From: Calliphora vicina
Lineage: Eukaryota > Arthropoda > Insecta > Diptera > Calliphoridae
DNA: 64,000 nucleotides
Direction: 5' to 3'
NCBI RefSeq assembly: GCF_958450345.1
Contig: NC_088781.1
Span: 21,047,857-21,111,856 of the forward strand
A program made the translations under genes and the position numbers. This document shows positions 22,767 to 34,321 of this stretch, one piece after another. Below the pieces are notes generated by a model. It was not told where the DNA came from. It saw only the letters and a program-made list of their open reading frames with translations, and did not search any database. Every line of letters starts with the position of its first letter. Within the stretch, counting starts at the first letter, position 1.

Positions 22767-24339
22767 CACTGATGCATATACCTATAAACGCACACTACTT
22801 TTTTTTAAAACAATTGTAAAAATTAAGCAAGAACATATTTAGGGGGCTACATATTTGTTTATTAAATTAGTTAAGACTTCACTTAAAATATTGTTTACAA
22901 ACAAAAAAAAATCTTTTGTACTTTATTTATTTTTTTTTACTTAATTTTCGAGATTAACAGCCACTTTTAAGGGTATTTTCCCATAAACGCACTTTAATTT
23001 ATGGGCCACTGTAGCATTATTAATAATGTGTGGATGATCCTTTGGATTGTTTCAAAAATACGGTCTGGCATTGATTCCACTCAATTTTCTCCCAGACTTG
23101 TTTAATTCTTAGTTTTAGCTCTGTCACAGTCATTATGCTTTCATTCTGGACATTATTTGCATAAACGTTGCAGGCCATGTTTCCTCCCACCCCACAAGTT
23201 CTCCATTGGGTTTATGTCCGGACTACAAACCGGTCAGTCCAACAGAGGAATGCTATGTTTATTAAACCAAGATTTCGATTGCTTAGAAACATGGATTGCA
23301 GCATTATCTTGTTGGATTATGCAATGTTCATCCATTTTTCATCCATAAATGAGAGAAGAGCATCTTTCAACAGTTCGTTATAAATCGCACTATTCATTTT
23401 TGTCGGAACAAAACATATTTTCGACTTGCCAACTGCAGAAAACGCTGACCAAACTATAATACTGCCACCACCGAAATTACGTTTTGACATCCGAACATCG
23501 TTTGATCTCAAATCGTGCCAATAGCATAAGTATAAGTCAGGACCGTCTAAATTATTTTTTTTTTCGTCAGAGAAAATTACATTTTCCACTCATCTGTCCA
23601 TTTCATATATTTTCTTGCGAATTTTAGATGATTATCTTTATGGTGCTTTTTTAGCATTGGTTTACATTTCGGCTTTTTCCATTTTATGTTTTCATCGTTT
23701 CGTAAAATGTGTGCAACGTGTTTGGAAGTCACTGGAAGATTCAATTTATTCTTTATTTGTGTGGAATTCAATTTGTTGCGGGTTGCTTCTTGTTTTATTA
23801 GATTGAGTTGTCTTCTTGTTAGTTTTGTATTTCCCTTTGTAGGTTTGCGAACTCCATAATTTTGACCTTTCTTCAAGAAATTTCGCACCACACTTCCCAA
23901 ACGATTGATTTTACGTCCAATTTCTCTATTGGAACATCCTGGGTCGTGAAAAAAATTTAATTTGAATTTTTTCTTGATCGGACAAAAAAGTTCCCTGGGC
24001 ATCTTTAAAAGTGATGAAATTTATTGATTCAAATAGAAAAAGTTGCAGTAAATTGAGAAAAATAACTAAAATTGATAATATTTTATTTTTGGTAACTTTT
24101 TTAAAAACAAATTTCACGTCTGCGTTTATACGAATCTTCCACTTAAAATAGCACCAAGAACATTTGATCGCATAATTGAGGCAAGCAACAAGAATAAGAA
24201 AAAAAACTTGTTTACTTTCAAAAAGTACCGTTAAGTACCGTCAATAAAAAAGTTAAATTTAGATTTTGGGTGAGAACAACAAAGATATAACAAAAATACA
24301 GAAAAAAATTAAGTGCGTTTATAGGAATATGCACCAGTG
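22767..24339 (-). mobile_element. Tc3-like element, copy D
   Basis: Inverted ends are CACTGATGCATATACCTATA at 22767 and CACTGGTGCATATTCCTATA inward from 24339, flanked by TA at 22765..22766 and 24340..24341. Length is 1573 bases. It encodes a Tc3-type transposase on the minus strand (23020..24002). Almost the same element lies on the plus strand at 29665..31241. Its target was mariner coding sequence. Confidence 0.92.
23020..24002 (-). pseudogene. Tc3-like DD34E transposase, broken (copy D)
   Basis: The start at 24002 reads MPRELFCPIKKKFKLNFFH because one base is lost after CCCAGG and one T is gained about 45 bases on; the other frame carries GTFLSDQEKIQIKFF. The frame is then good to 23577: helix-turn-helix (GCSNREIGRKINRLGSVVRN), LTRRQLNLIK and KHHKDNHLKFARKYM. 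The catalytic part follows in another frame: VIFSDEKKNNLDGPDLYLCY (first Asp), RNFGGGSIIVWSAF, QQDNAAIHVSKQ (second Asp) and CSPDINPMENLWG (Glu). A stop in LLD*PVCSPD and a +1 shift after the Glu motif break it. The family ending STHY and stop fall at 23020. Confidence 0.9.
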
Positions 24340-24604
24340 TAGAGCAGTACCGTAGCGGCATGGATATTTTGCTTTGGTGTCGATTTAGCTGGTTGACCGG
24401 GCTTCACATTCGATCTCTTATGCATCCATTTTTCACTGCAAGTAATGGTTCGGTGCAAAAATTATTTACTTTTATAGCATTCAAGCATAATTTTGGACAT
24501 GAGTTCTCTCAGCTTCAATGGTGCCCAATTTTCCAGCTTTTTGATATATTCTGCTGCTTGAAATTTACATTTTGGAACCTTTATTCAAATTTATTGATTT
24601 AAAG

Positions 24605-27420
24605 AACAAAATAACACTTTATTTACCCTTTGAAGGAAAAGATTTCAGCTTTTAAAGCTGCCTTAAAAACTTAATTATTAAATCAACAAATAGGTATATT
24701 TTATATATTTAATTCTGGTTTACTTCTGTATGTTTTTTAAAAAAATATTTTCCTAGTCAAGAAATTTTGCTGACCTCAACCTTTTCTGCAGCAGTTTGTT
24801 TTACTTGCGGCTAAGACATTTCAAAAATATGATGTACAATAAGAATTATACATATTACTGGGGTTCCACAGCACATTTGTTGAACTACAATTGAAACTCA
24901 AATTTTTTTTTTTTATTTTTTTGTATGCTGCAGTAGAATTGCGATTTTTATGGAAACTTAATTTACCGATGACAGAAATCAAGATCATTAACAGAAAGTT
25001 GAATATGCAACTGTCAGACTGACATTAACTAGACTTCAAGGGATTTTTCAAAATAATTAAAACACAGGAAAGCTACTAAACAGAGTCAAAAATTCTATAC
25101 TTTCAAAATATAAGATTCTTTATTTTAAGGGTCTTTCTGTGTACCTATTTTTGCTCCTTACAAGAGGAAAAACTCTAATATTTGTTCATTAAACTATGAA
25201 TCTCTCTAATGTGTATGTTTATTTTTTTTGTGTTTTACTTAAAGTTAAAATTATTACTTAAAATAAAAAATCCAACTAGCAGAGTAAAAGAAACAAAAGT
25301 GTCGAAAGTTTTTCATATAAATCAAAATTTTAATTAATTTTGACATAGATTTTACTGTGAAATAGTGGTTGCTGATGATATTGTTCTTTTTTTTGCTGTT
25401 TGAAAAAAAGCTCAAGAAATATAAGAAAACTGTAGCAAGAAATAAGCAAAAACTTTATATTTTTAACAAGTAAGTACAAGCAGTACTTTTGACCAATGAA
25501 GAGAATGAAGAAATTTGTTTGCCAAGAAAGAAGGCATTTACTCTGCTAGAAATTTAAAGAATAACAAGATGGAATACTGTATTCGGCAGAGCCGAATATG
25601 AATGGTCTTCTGTTAAAGAGAAAATTACACTCGTTACAATATTGATGCCTACTATAATAACAACAATGAAACCATTAATACTACAACAACATGTCTGCTT
25701 CTACACATTGAACTACAACAACAAGAAAAGAAATAAACACCATTAATGTTGCAACTTATTGTGAAAATAATTTTCAAGTTGTTCAAAGTTGTCTCACATC
25801 AGGGTTCATAACTTTTTTTCTACTGGATAGATTTTGCTAATTTTCAATAGGAAACAGCTTATAACAAATATATATCTTGTGGATAAATCTTATGAAATTT
25901 GGATTTGTATTTAGGACATGAGCATGTTTTACACACACAAAAAACCAAAAAAATTGCTAAAATGATAAATGGTTTCCTAAATATACTTTGTGAGGTCGTA
26001 TGTAAATGTTTCCAAGTTTTATATTTATAAATAAACTTTGGAAAAAGGACATTTATAACGGTGTTCTACTTTGTACAGCTGCACAGCATCTTAAATTGAT
26101 TGGAAATTATAAATAAATAAGCAATTCTTGCCGGAATTCATTTTGTTTAGGTTACTTTGCTGGCTTGTTACAAACATAAAAACAAACTCAATATACCTCC
26201 AATATTTTTAGAGTTGTCCATAACAAGTAAATAGTTTTTCTAAGAAACTCACCAAGTAGACGCAGAAATTATGTGTAGTTTCTTGATGAGACTTTATATA
26301 TTTTTTTTTCTGAAGGACTTCTATTTTAAAATAGTTAAGAAGTTTGCGAACTAGAAATAAAAACACAAAATGTAGAAAACCATCACTAGTTTAATTCATA
26401 GTTTGATATAAGTGGAGTTAAAAGCCAGAGGAATGAAAAGAAAAGGCCAAATGAAACTAATTTTAGAAACTATTAAAATCAAATCAATTTTAAGCAACAC
26501 ACAATCAATTTATTTAAAAATTTTAGAAACTATTAACAAATTTTCAATTTAATTTACAAAGAGAAAATAAAAATCTAATAATATATTTTGAAATTTTGAA
26601 AACTTATACAAAAAGGCCTTTTCCAACACTTGGTGTTTTGAAATCCTCTCTTCCATCAATGTGAATCTTTTCCAGCCTTCAACTGTTGTATAAATGAATA
26701 AAGTTTGCTTTTGTATACTCATACTCAGAAATGACTATAAACAAACATAAATTAAGTTAAACTTTTTATATACAATTTTCCTTTTTTTTTAATAAAAAAA
26801 AAATAAATTCATCTTTTTTACAGATAAAAGTGAAAGGCATAACACACTGACTTGTTATAAAATAAACTTTTTTTATATCCGGATAATTTTGTTGTGTTGT
26901 CCATGATTTTTTTCTCATATTTTTGTAATAATTTTAACTATATTTTTAAATTTGCTTGAAGGGATACAAAAAATATGCAAGTGTCTAGGAAAATGATGAA
27001 TTTATTTTTAAAAATTGCGGAACACATGTAAATGATGAGTATTTATTTTAATATATTAAATAAAGAAGGACAAGCTACAAAATAAAATTAAAAGAAAAGA
27101 ATTGAGGGATTAGTTTGACCAAATATATAGTATAGCATTTTAATATTTGTACGATCCCATAAGAGAACTCTTAGAAATTTGTGAAGTTTATAATTTTGGA
27201 TCAGAGTTTCGGATTAATTACAATACATAATTAAATTTGAGTTTAATTCACTAAAATCTTAATTCAAAATTAAGAATAATCCAGTCAACATGTGCCTCTG
27301 AAACACACATTTAACTTTGCAATGTTGAAAACTCCTTAAATATAGGTTCTAGTTCTTACCGCTTTTTGAATTTCTAATCTCAATTGTTTTATTTAGAATT
27401 TACAAATTTCAAGTAATAAA
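24605..27420. other. AT-rich DNA, no gene; one possible element end
   Basis: No coding frame or repeat of note. A short stretch at 25560..25605 has GTATTCGGCAGAGCCGAATA, a hairpin resembling the 5' hairpin of R3 (TATTCGGCTGTACCGAAT). It may be a fragment of that family. Confidence 0.35.
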
Positions 27421-27424
27421 TTCA

Positions 27425-27870
27425 AAAATTAAAAAAAAAGATTTTAACATTTTTTTTTTTAAAAAATTAATATTATTTTTTAAATTTATTGTGAACAAAA
27501 TTTTATGAAAAAAAATTCGGGTTAAAAAATATTTTTCCCGATTTTTATCCATTAATGCATTGTAGTTCCGACTTACTATAACGTTATATAGGACTTTGAA
27601 CTATCTATCATTAAATATCCAATGGATATTATCCATATTGTCTATAGTAATGACTTTGTAATCCAGATATACATAAAAACAAGAAAGAGAGCTATAAAAA
27701 AACTTTTGGTGAAAAACAAAATTCGGGTTAAAAAATATTTTTTTCCGATTTTGACCCATTGTAGGTCCAACTTACTATGGTCTTATATACGTCGCGTCGT
27801 TGCAAAGGTCATTGAAATAGCTATCATTAGATATCCATATTGTCTATATTAATTATTTAGTAATCCAGAT
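27425..27870 (+). repeat. R3 fragments, two in tandem
   Basis: Fragment 1 (27425..27660) has the R3 body with GGGTTAAAAAATATTTTTCC and CTATCATTAAATATCCA. Fragment 2 begins ACAAGAAAGAGAGCTATA at about 27677, which is the R3 5' end without its hairpin, then repeats the body to TAGTAATCCAGAT at 27870, where R5 sequence takes over. They look like recombined or nested pieces. Confidence 0.7.
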
Positions 27871-28065
27871 TGGTTTATATTCGTGAGTGATTTTCGAAAT
27901 GGGCCTTATATGGGAGCTATGACCAATTATGGACCGATCACCATGAAATTAGATCGTGTGATTTATGTCTATATGAAAGTTATTTATGCTGAATTTTATG
28001 TGTATACCAACATTTTTAGGAGATTTATGAACGTTAAAGTGATTTTCGGAAGCGGGTCTTATATT
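27868..28065 (+). repeat. R5 fragment joined to R3
   Basis: Matches 63181..63365 of the full R5 copy: GAGTGATTTTCG, GGGCCTTATATGGGAGCTAT, GACCAATTATGGACCGATCA and ATTTATG-AACGTTAAAGTG. Both ends are missing. Frames across it are not genes. Confidence 0.8.
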
Positions 28066-28099
28066 TCTATTCTAAATTTCTATGTCAGCTGTTAAGCGG

Positions 28100-28755
28100 T
28101 GCCATTTGTCTATATTTTGTATCATGTTGTATGAAAACATTTTCTACATTTGAGGTAGCACCCAGTTTAAGTCGGTTCAATTTAAAACATACTTTAATTT
28201 TGACTATAGTTGCAAAATAATTAAAAGCTGGTTTTTATTTTAAAGTAGTTTTTAAAAAGAACCAACTTTATTGTTTGACTTTGATTAATGGCCAATAACT
28301 GCAGGAAATATTATGAAATTGTTTATTGTTTTACTTCTTCGATAGCATTTTAGTGCAAAAGGTAGGTTTTATCATGTCAATAAACATGCCACCAAGAACT
28401 CGACAAAGGATTTGAAAAATGCAAAAACCTGCGAATTGCAGTAATTATTAAAAGCGATTTTTAAAACTAACATAGAATAATTTTGTTTTCTGTTGAACGT
28501 TGTAATTTTGAAGTATTAACATATTTTTTTTACAACAGTTAGAATTATTTAGCATACGACATTTATAACGTGACATATCTTTCCTTCACGTTATTATTAG
28601 GGATTAGTTTTTCTGAAGCTTTCATGAGCTTTCTAGTTGTTTTCGTCAATTTCAATAACTTTTAAGGATGACTTCTTAGCTGTTTTATCGATATTTATAT
28701 TATACTTTATTGGATCTTTTTTAATTTTTCCAACTATCTTACTGTTGCTTCCCTC
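28100..28755. other. AT-rich DNA, nothing recognised
   Basis: No repeat match and no coding frame seen. Confidence 0.35.
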
Positions 28756-28757
28756 AT

Positions 28758-29478
28758 TATACCCTACACCACCATAGAGGGGATGGTATAATGCGTTTGT
28801 GCAGATGTTTGTAACGCCCAAAAATATTAGTCTAACACCCACCTTAAATTATACCGATCGACTTAGAATCACTTTCTGAGTCGATTAAACGATGTCCGTC
28901 CGTCCGTCTGGCTGGCTGTCCATGTAAACCTTGTGCGCAGAGTACAGGTCTCAATTTTGAAGATATTTCGATCACATTTGGTACATATAATTTCTTTGGT
29001 ACAAGGACCAAGCCTATTGAAACTGACTGAAATCGGTCCATTATTTCACCTAGCCCCCATACAAATGTCCTCCCGAAATTGGACTTTATCGGTCATAAAT
29101 GTTTAATTTATATAGGTATCTCCATAAATTTCGCTCCAAATAAGTTTTACATATACGAAATTCGTGTCACCAAATTTTGTTACGATCGGTCCATAATTAG
29201 TCATAGGTACCATATAGACTCGCTTCCGAAAATCACTTTAACGTGCATAAATCTCTTAATAATGTTGGTATATATACAAAATTCAACATAAATAACTTCC
29301 ATAGAGACATAAATTACACGACCTAATTTCATGCTGATCGGTCCATAATTGATCATAGCTCCAATATAAGACCCACCTCCGAAAATCAGTCACGAATATA
29401 AATTATTGATATTTTAAAACAAAAATGTTTTTGCTGATTTACTTAGTCGGGCTTGACCGACCATACTTTCTTACTTGT
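28758..29478 (-). mobile_element. R5 interspersed element, full copy, minus strand
   Basis: Read on the minus strand it starts ACAAGTAAGAAAGTATGGTC, a 5' hairpin-like block with GGTCAAGCCCGAC, and ends with a stem-loop whose arms are TATACC and GGTATA around CACCACCATAG. It matches 63081..63797 over its length (GGACGGACATCGTTTAATC, TTCTAAGTCGATCGGTATAA, GTGGGTGTTAGACTAATATT). A 5' hairpin block and a 3' stem-loop with TATACCCT, and no coding, recall the non-autonomous Helitron/Helentron-type DINE elements of flies; this is inference. Confidence 0.8.
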
Positions 29479-29664
29479 ATTTTAATGAATTCATTTGAAT
29501 TAACAATTTCGGTCTTTTAATTAGAACGATTGCGGGATACCGCTAACAGACACTGATTTAGCTACAAGAACGCGACATTAAAATATAAACAAATTATGAA
29601 ATCAATGAATTTATGTTTTTTTAAAATAGTGGGTAACTAAGATTCGACATAGCTGAATATAATA

Positions 29665-31241
29665 CACTGGTGCATATTCCTATAAACGCACTTAATTTTT
29701 TTCTGTATTTTTGTTATATCTTTGTTGTTCTCATCCAAAAGCAAAATTTAACTTTTTTAATGAGAGACAACTTAACGGTACTTTTTTAAGGTTAACAAGT
29801 TTTTTTCTTATTCTTGTTGTTTGCCTCAATTATGCGATCAAATGTTTTTGGTTTTTTCTTAAGTGGAAGATTCGTATAAACGCAGACGTGAAATTTGTTT
29901 TCAAAAAAGTTACCAAAAATAAAATATTTTCAATTTTAGTTTTTTTTTTAACCAAAGGTACGTTTCTAATAGTAACATCTCAATTTATTGCAACTTTTTC
30001 TATTTGAATCAATAAATTTCATCACTTTTAAAGATGCCCAAGGGAACTTTTTTGTCCGATCAAGAAAAGATTCAAATTAAATTTTTTCACGACCAAGAAT
30101 GTTCCAATAGTGAAATTGGACGTAAAATGTATCGTTCGTCAAAATTATTGAGTTCGCAAACCTACAAAGGGAAATACAAAACTAACAAGAAGACAACTTA
30201 ATCTAATAAAACAAAAAGCAACCCTCAACAAATTGAATTTCACACAAATAAAGAATAAATTGAATCTTCCAGTGACTTCCAAACACGTTTCACACATTTT
30301 ACGAAACGATGAAAACATAAAATGGAATAAGCCGAAATGTAAACCAATGCTAAAAAAGCACCATAAAGAAAATCGTCTAAAATATATGAAATGCACAGAT
30401 GAGAGGAAAAAAGTAATTTTCTCTGACGAAAAAAATTTTATTTACACTGTCCTGACTCATACTTGTGCTATTGGAACGATTTGAGATCAAACGATGTTCG
30501 GATGTCAAAACGTAATTTCGGTGCTGGCAGTGTTATGGTTTGGTTAGAGTTTTCTGCAGTTGGCAAGTCGAAAATATGTTCCGACAAAAGTGAGTAGTGC
30601 GATTTATAACGAACTGTTTTAAGATGCTCTTCTCTCATTTATGGATGAAAATATGGATGAAGATTGCATATTCCAACAAGATAATGCTGCAATCCATGTT
30701 TCTAAGCAATCGAAATATTGGTTTAATGAACATAGCATTCCTCTGTTGGACTGGCTGGCTTGTAGTCCGGACTTAAACCCAATGGAGAACTTGTGGGGGG
30801 GGGGAAACATGGCCCGTAAAGTTTATGCAAATAATGCCCAGAATGAAAGCATAAAGACTGTGACAGAGCTGAAACTAAGAATTACACAAGTCTGGGTGAA
30901 AATTGATTCCAATCTGCTAAAAAATTAGTGGAATCAATGCCAGACTGTATTTTTGAAACAATCCATAACAAAGGATCATCCACACATTATTAATAATGCT
31001 ACAGTGGCCCATAAATTAAAGTGCGTTTATAGGAAAATACCCTTAAAAATGGCTGTGAATCTCGAAATTTAAGTAACAAAAAATAAATTAAGTACAAATG
31101 AATTTTTTTTGTAAACAATATTTTAAGTGAAGTCTTATCTAATTTAATAAGCAAATTTGTAGCCCCCTAAATATATTCATGTTTAATTATTACAATCTTT
31201 TTTAAAAAAATAGTGTGTGTTTATAGGAATATGCACCAGTG
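29665..31241 (+). mobile_element. Tc3-like element, copy E
   Basis: Ends are CACTGGTGCATATTCCTATA at 29665 and the same sequence inverted at 31241, flanked by TA (29663..29664 and 31242..31243). Length is 1577 bases. It encodes the transposase at 30034..30993 and is closely related to copy D. The near-perfect ends suggest fairly recent movement. Confidence 0.92.
30034..30993 (+). pseudogene. Tc3-like DD34E transposase, broken (copy E)
   Basis: Starts MPKGTFLSDQEKIQIKFFHD, like Tc3A, and reads on until about 30130, where a deletion removes the middle of the DNA-binding domain. It resumes at 30170 with LTRRQLNLIKQ-like sequence and, in frame at 30233, NKLNLPVTSKHVSHILRNDE and VIFSDEKNF (first Asp). 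A frameshift follows, then 30641..30928 gives FQQDNAAIHVSKQSKYWF (second Asp) and ACSPDLNPMENLWGGGNMAR (Glu). A stop (AAAAATTAG) ends this early; the family ending STHY lies at 30979..30993 in another frame. Confidence 0.9.
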
Positions 31242-31245
31242 TATT

Positions 31246-33093
31246 CCTATTTGTTTTTTACAATAATGTTATATTTTACATGATCCCCAACAAATTATAA
31301 CAACATTTGTATAGAGCTTAAGCATTTCAGGCATCATTGTCACTAATTTTGATTGATGAATCTTTATAAACTCGTATGTATGAAGTATGTGTTGGCTTGG
31401 ATATAAAAACCTAAAAACTGCTTGTTTGGCACAAATAAAAAGTAACATCAAAAACCAAGCAAAAAACTTGTTTAATTAAAATGGCAACATTTTAATCTGA
31501 CAGTTGTAAAAGTTTAACAAAATTATTATGTTTAGTTTAGTTTTATTTTTTTGGTTAAAAATTTCATTGTTAAAAAAATGTGGTATGAAATATAGTTTTT
31601 ATGTAGCATAACAAACAAATAATTTATTTTAGGACTTTATCAAAAATTTTATGACAACTATGTCAAGCAGTAAGAGTAGATATGATATGAATACAAATAA
31701 GTTTATTATTTTGGAAAACTGTGTCGTCATTAGTTTTATAAATATTTATTTATGTCAGCATTTTTAGTTTCTTTTTATTATTAATTTGGGGTTAAAAACT
31801 AGATATTGGATTAGAAAATTGGTGAAATACTTTAGGGACAAAGAGAGGAATCAGTTAATGTTATCCATGTCATCGCTCAAATTAAGTCTGATTTATGCAC
31901 CAGGGTCCTGGAAAATTGGACTTTTCCAATGCGCTTAATGAAGGAATAATGTAGTATACCTTAGGCATTTTTATTGCCTTCTAAATATTGAATACCTCTT
32001 TTAAAAATAATGCTTACCCCAATAACTTCTTTTCAATATTTTTTAATTATTTTTTTGTTATTCCAAACAATATCTTATTAAAATAAACATTGCAAAGACC
32101 ATTCAAAGAAAACTATACACATTTCAACAACTCTTCATTTGCTAATTGCATTCTATTATTGCAATTTTGTTCTTCCTATTTTTTTAACAATTTTAACAAG
32201 CCAAAATGAAATGAACAAAACTGCTTACAAATGAATATAAATTTTGTGGTAATTGAGAAACTTTTAAGAGACTAAATAGTTGTGTTTTTTATATTCTTCT
32301 GTGTTTTTTTTTACCAAAACTTAAGGATCCTCCTACTCTATTTGCTGAGTTGTAACTGCTTAACAGCTGGGCTAGCAATTTTAACACTTAATTGAAGGTT
32401 TTTCCTTTTAGTTTTGTAATTTTTTTTGTAGTACGAGAAAGAGTTGTTTCCAAACAGCCATTACAAAGGAAATTCTAAAAACATTATATTTTTTAAAAGT
32501 TATTTTTCAATGAATATAAGTATATATATAGTATGTAACTTAGGGTTTATTTTAAAATTTAATTAGTTTCTTTTTAATACCAACAACTCTAACACGTTAA
32601 GTATATTCTCTTATCTACTTAAAAATATATGTATAAGCAAGTATTTGGGTGTATAAACATGTCGGTAAAAAAATTCAAAATGTCTTTAAGTGTATGATTG
32701 TGTTTTTTTTTCTAGAAAAAGAGTTTTCTTTTACTACAAGTAGCAGAGTGTATTTGCTGCTTTTGAAAGTGCTTATTTTGTACGAAATTTGCTTTGGGGC
32801 ATACTGGCTAACAAAAAAAATAATAAAAAAACGACCACATCGAAGTAAAATAATATAAGAAAAGTAAGAAAATTCTACAGCATTGATATACACATAACAC
32901 ATTTGAATTGAGCTTATTTTGTTGGATTTCGAAAAATAAACATTTTGAAAATTAAGACGAATAAAAGTAAAATGTTGCCAGGTAGTTGGGGCACAGTGGT
33001 TTTTATGCATTTTTATGCAATCACACAACATTCAGTTGTAAGATTATTTGAATGACCTGCTATAAAATGTTTATATACTGTAATAAATTTATA
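31246..33093. other. AT-rich DNA with one transposase scrap
   Basis: Apart from the fragment at 31858..31935 no gene is supported. Frames at 32649..32858 and 32675..33031 overlap on opposite strands, are Lys/Phe/Ile-rich and have no motif; they look like chance. Confidence 0.35.
31858..31935 (+). pseudogene. C-terminal scrap of a Tc1/mariner-type transposase
   Basis: The frame NVIHVIAQIKSDLCTRVLEN, then WTFPMRLMKE, resembles the helix near the end of several mariner-group transposases (IKPELCxKVLENWTxRxR). Only about 26 residues, so the family is uncertain; a DD41D relative is possible. Confidence 0.45.
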
Positions 33094-33387
33094 TATTGGG
33101 TGTACGACTAAAAATGCGGGATTTACAAAATATGGTGTATCTTTTGAACGCGATTTTTGCCTTAAATAACTTGTATGTAGGCTTGACATGTCGAAATTGG
33201 TAAAAAGCTTGACATTCAGAAGAAAATGCTTGATTTTTCTTGACAATTTAAAATTCAGTTAAATTAACAAAAGAAAAATTATATATTTTTTTCATTTGAA
33301 CAAATTTGGTACGTTTTTGAATATTTTACAGTGTTTGAGAATATATAAAGGGTGTTTCAAATAAAACAGTTAAAAATACAACTACGT

Positions 33388-33421
33388 TAATACGTAAATA
33401 ACGTAGTTGTATTACAATACG
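33388..33421. repeat. short perfect hairpin
   Basis: ACAACTACGTTA at about 33388 pairs with TAACGTAGTTGT at about 33410 around a 10-base loop. The motif CGTTAATACGTAAT then repeats just downstream. Possibly the end of a decayed repeat. Confidence 0.5.
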
Positions 33422-33473
33422 TTAATACGTAATAAAACAAGTAATGAAATTACATTTAAATCAGACTTCATTA

Positions 33474-33677
33474 CCCCCTGTCTAAACCTGATAATTTTTT
33501 ATCATGATAAACGTCAAAATGATTGTCAAGATAAAAAATTATCAGGTATAGTATCCATTTATTAGTATTATTGCTTTGGTATGACAAAATTGTTAGTGCT
33601 TTTGCTCAAACAACTTTGTCTTGACAACAAACGTCATTAATTGTTATGATAAATATTTGTCAAGTATAGACAGGGGG
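33474..33677. mobile_element. 204-bp MITE with TTA duplication (PIF/Harbinger-like)
   Basis: Ends are CCCCCTGTCTAAACCTGATA at the left and CCCCCTGTCTATACTTGACA inward from the right, and similarity of the arms continues for about 55 bases. Flanked by TTA at 33471..33473 and 33678..33680, the target of PIF/Harbinger elements. Non-coding. Confidence 0.75.
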
Positions 33678-33809
33678 TTACTAAACTAATATTAACAAAA
33701 ACTTAAAGAAAAAACAAAAATTTAAAGTCCATTAGTGACAAATTTAATAAATTTCGTAGCATCTGGTGTAAATTTCTGAAAATTTATAAAATTTTCATCA
33801 CAATTTTGT

Positions 33810-34005
33810 ATAAGTCCCTGGTTATAACTGATAAATTTTTATCATGATAAACTTCAAAATGGTTGTCAAGATAAAAAATTATCAGGTACAGTCTCCATTT
33901 ATTAGTATTATTGCTTTGTTATGACAAAATTGTTAGTGCTTTTGCTTAGACAACTTTGTCTTGACAACAAATGTCATTTATTGTTATGATGAATATTTGT
34001 CAAGG
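33810..34005. repeat. second, decayed copy of the 204-bp MITE
   Basis: About 90% identical to 33474..33677 over TTTTTATCATGATAAACNTC, GGTACAGTCTCCATTTATTA and GACAACTTTGTCTTGACAAC, but both CCCCCTGTC ends are lost (the left reads TCCCTGGTTATAAC). Confidence 0.75.
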
Positions 34006-34321
34006 AATTTATACTTTTTGAAAAGCTAACTCTACATAAAATATTTGTCAAAAGTTATATATATTTTTGAAAAATAAACAAATGTTTTTGACGTGGCAAA
34101 TTAATTTGATGGAAACATTTCTAAGATTCATTTTTAGCATGACAAATGAAATGTTTTCTTGATTCTTGACACACATTGAAAAAGCTTGACAATCAAGCCA
34201 AATCAAGCCCGTCTGGCAACCATACTTGTATTTCATTTTGAAGGGTACATATCTGTCATTTATTCGCAACGAGTTATTACACATTGTAGTGTAAAAAACA
34301 AAGTTTTATTTTGCTTCGAAA

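Larger units (their letters stand above)
22381..24600 (-). mobile_element. mariner relic split by a Tc3-like element
   Basis: The minus-strand reading of 24600..24342 gives LENWAPLKLRELMSKIMLEC, FLHR, EKWMHKRSNVKPGQPAKSTP and KQNIHAATVLL. After the Tc3-like insert it resumes at 22764 with IWWN, YYKLL, AEKRPEYTVRREILIVHDNV and KKYLESSGWKVLPR. The order and spacing are those of a mariner (DD34D) transposase: the interrupted codons join at the TA target. The first catalytic Asp (GDEKW in the family) is Ser here, the second (HDN) is kept, and the third is in a deleted stretch. There are many stops. The left end is joined to R1. Confidence 0.85.

Noticed and set aside
27883..29291. Frames of 65..70 codons at 27883, 28844 and 29079, and similar ones at 63187..63791
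   Set aside because: They fall in R5 copies. The same sequence gives different interrupted frames in each copy and on each strand, so R5 is non-coding.
32675..33031. 118-codon minus-strand frame, one of the longest in the window
   Set aside because: Phe/Lys/Ile/Ser-rich with no motif, overlapped by another frame on the opposite strand, and in plain AT-rich DNA; expected by chance.
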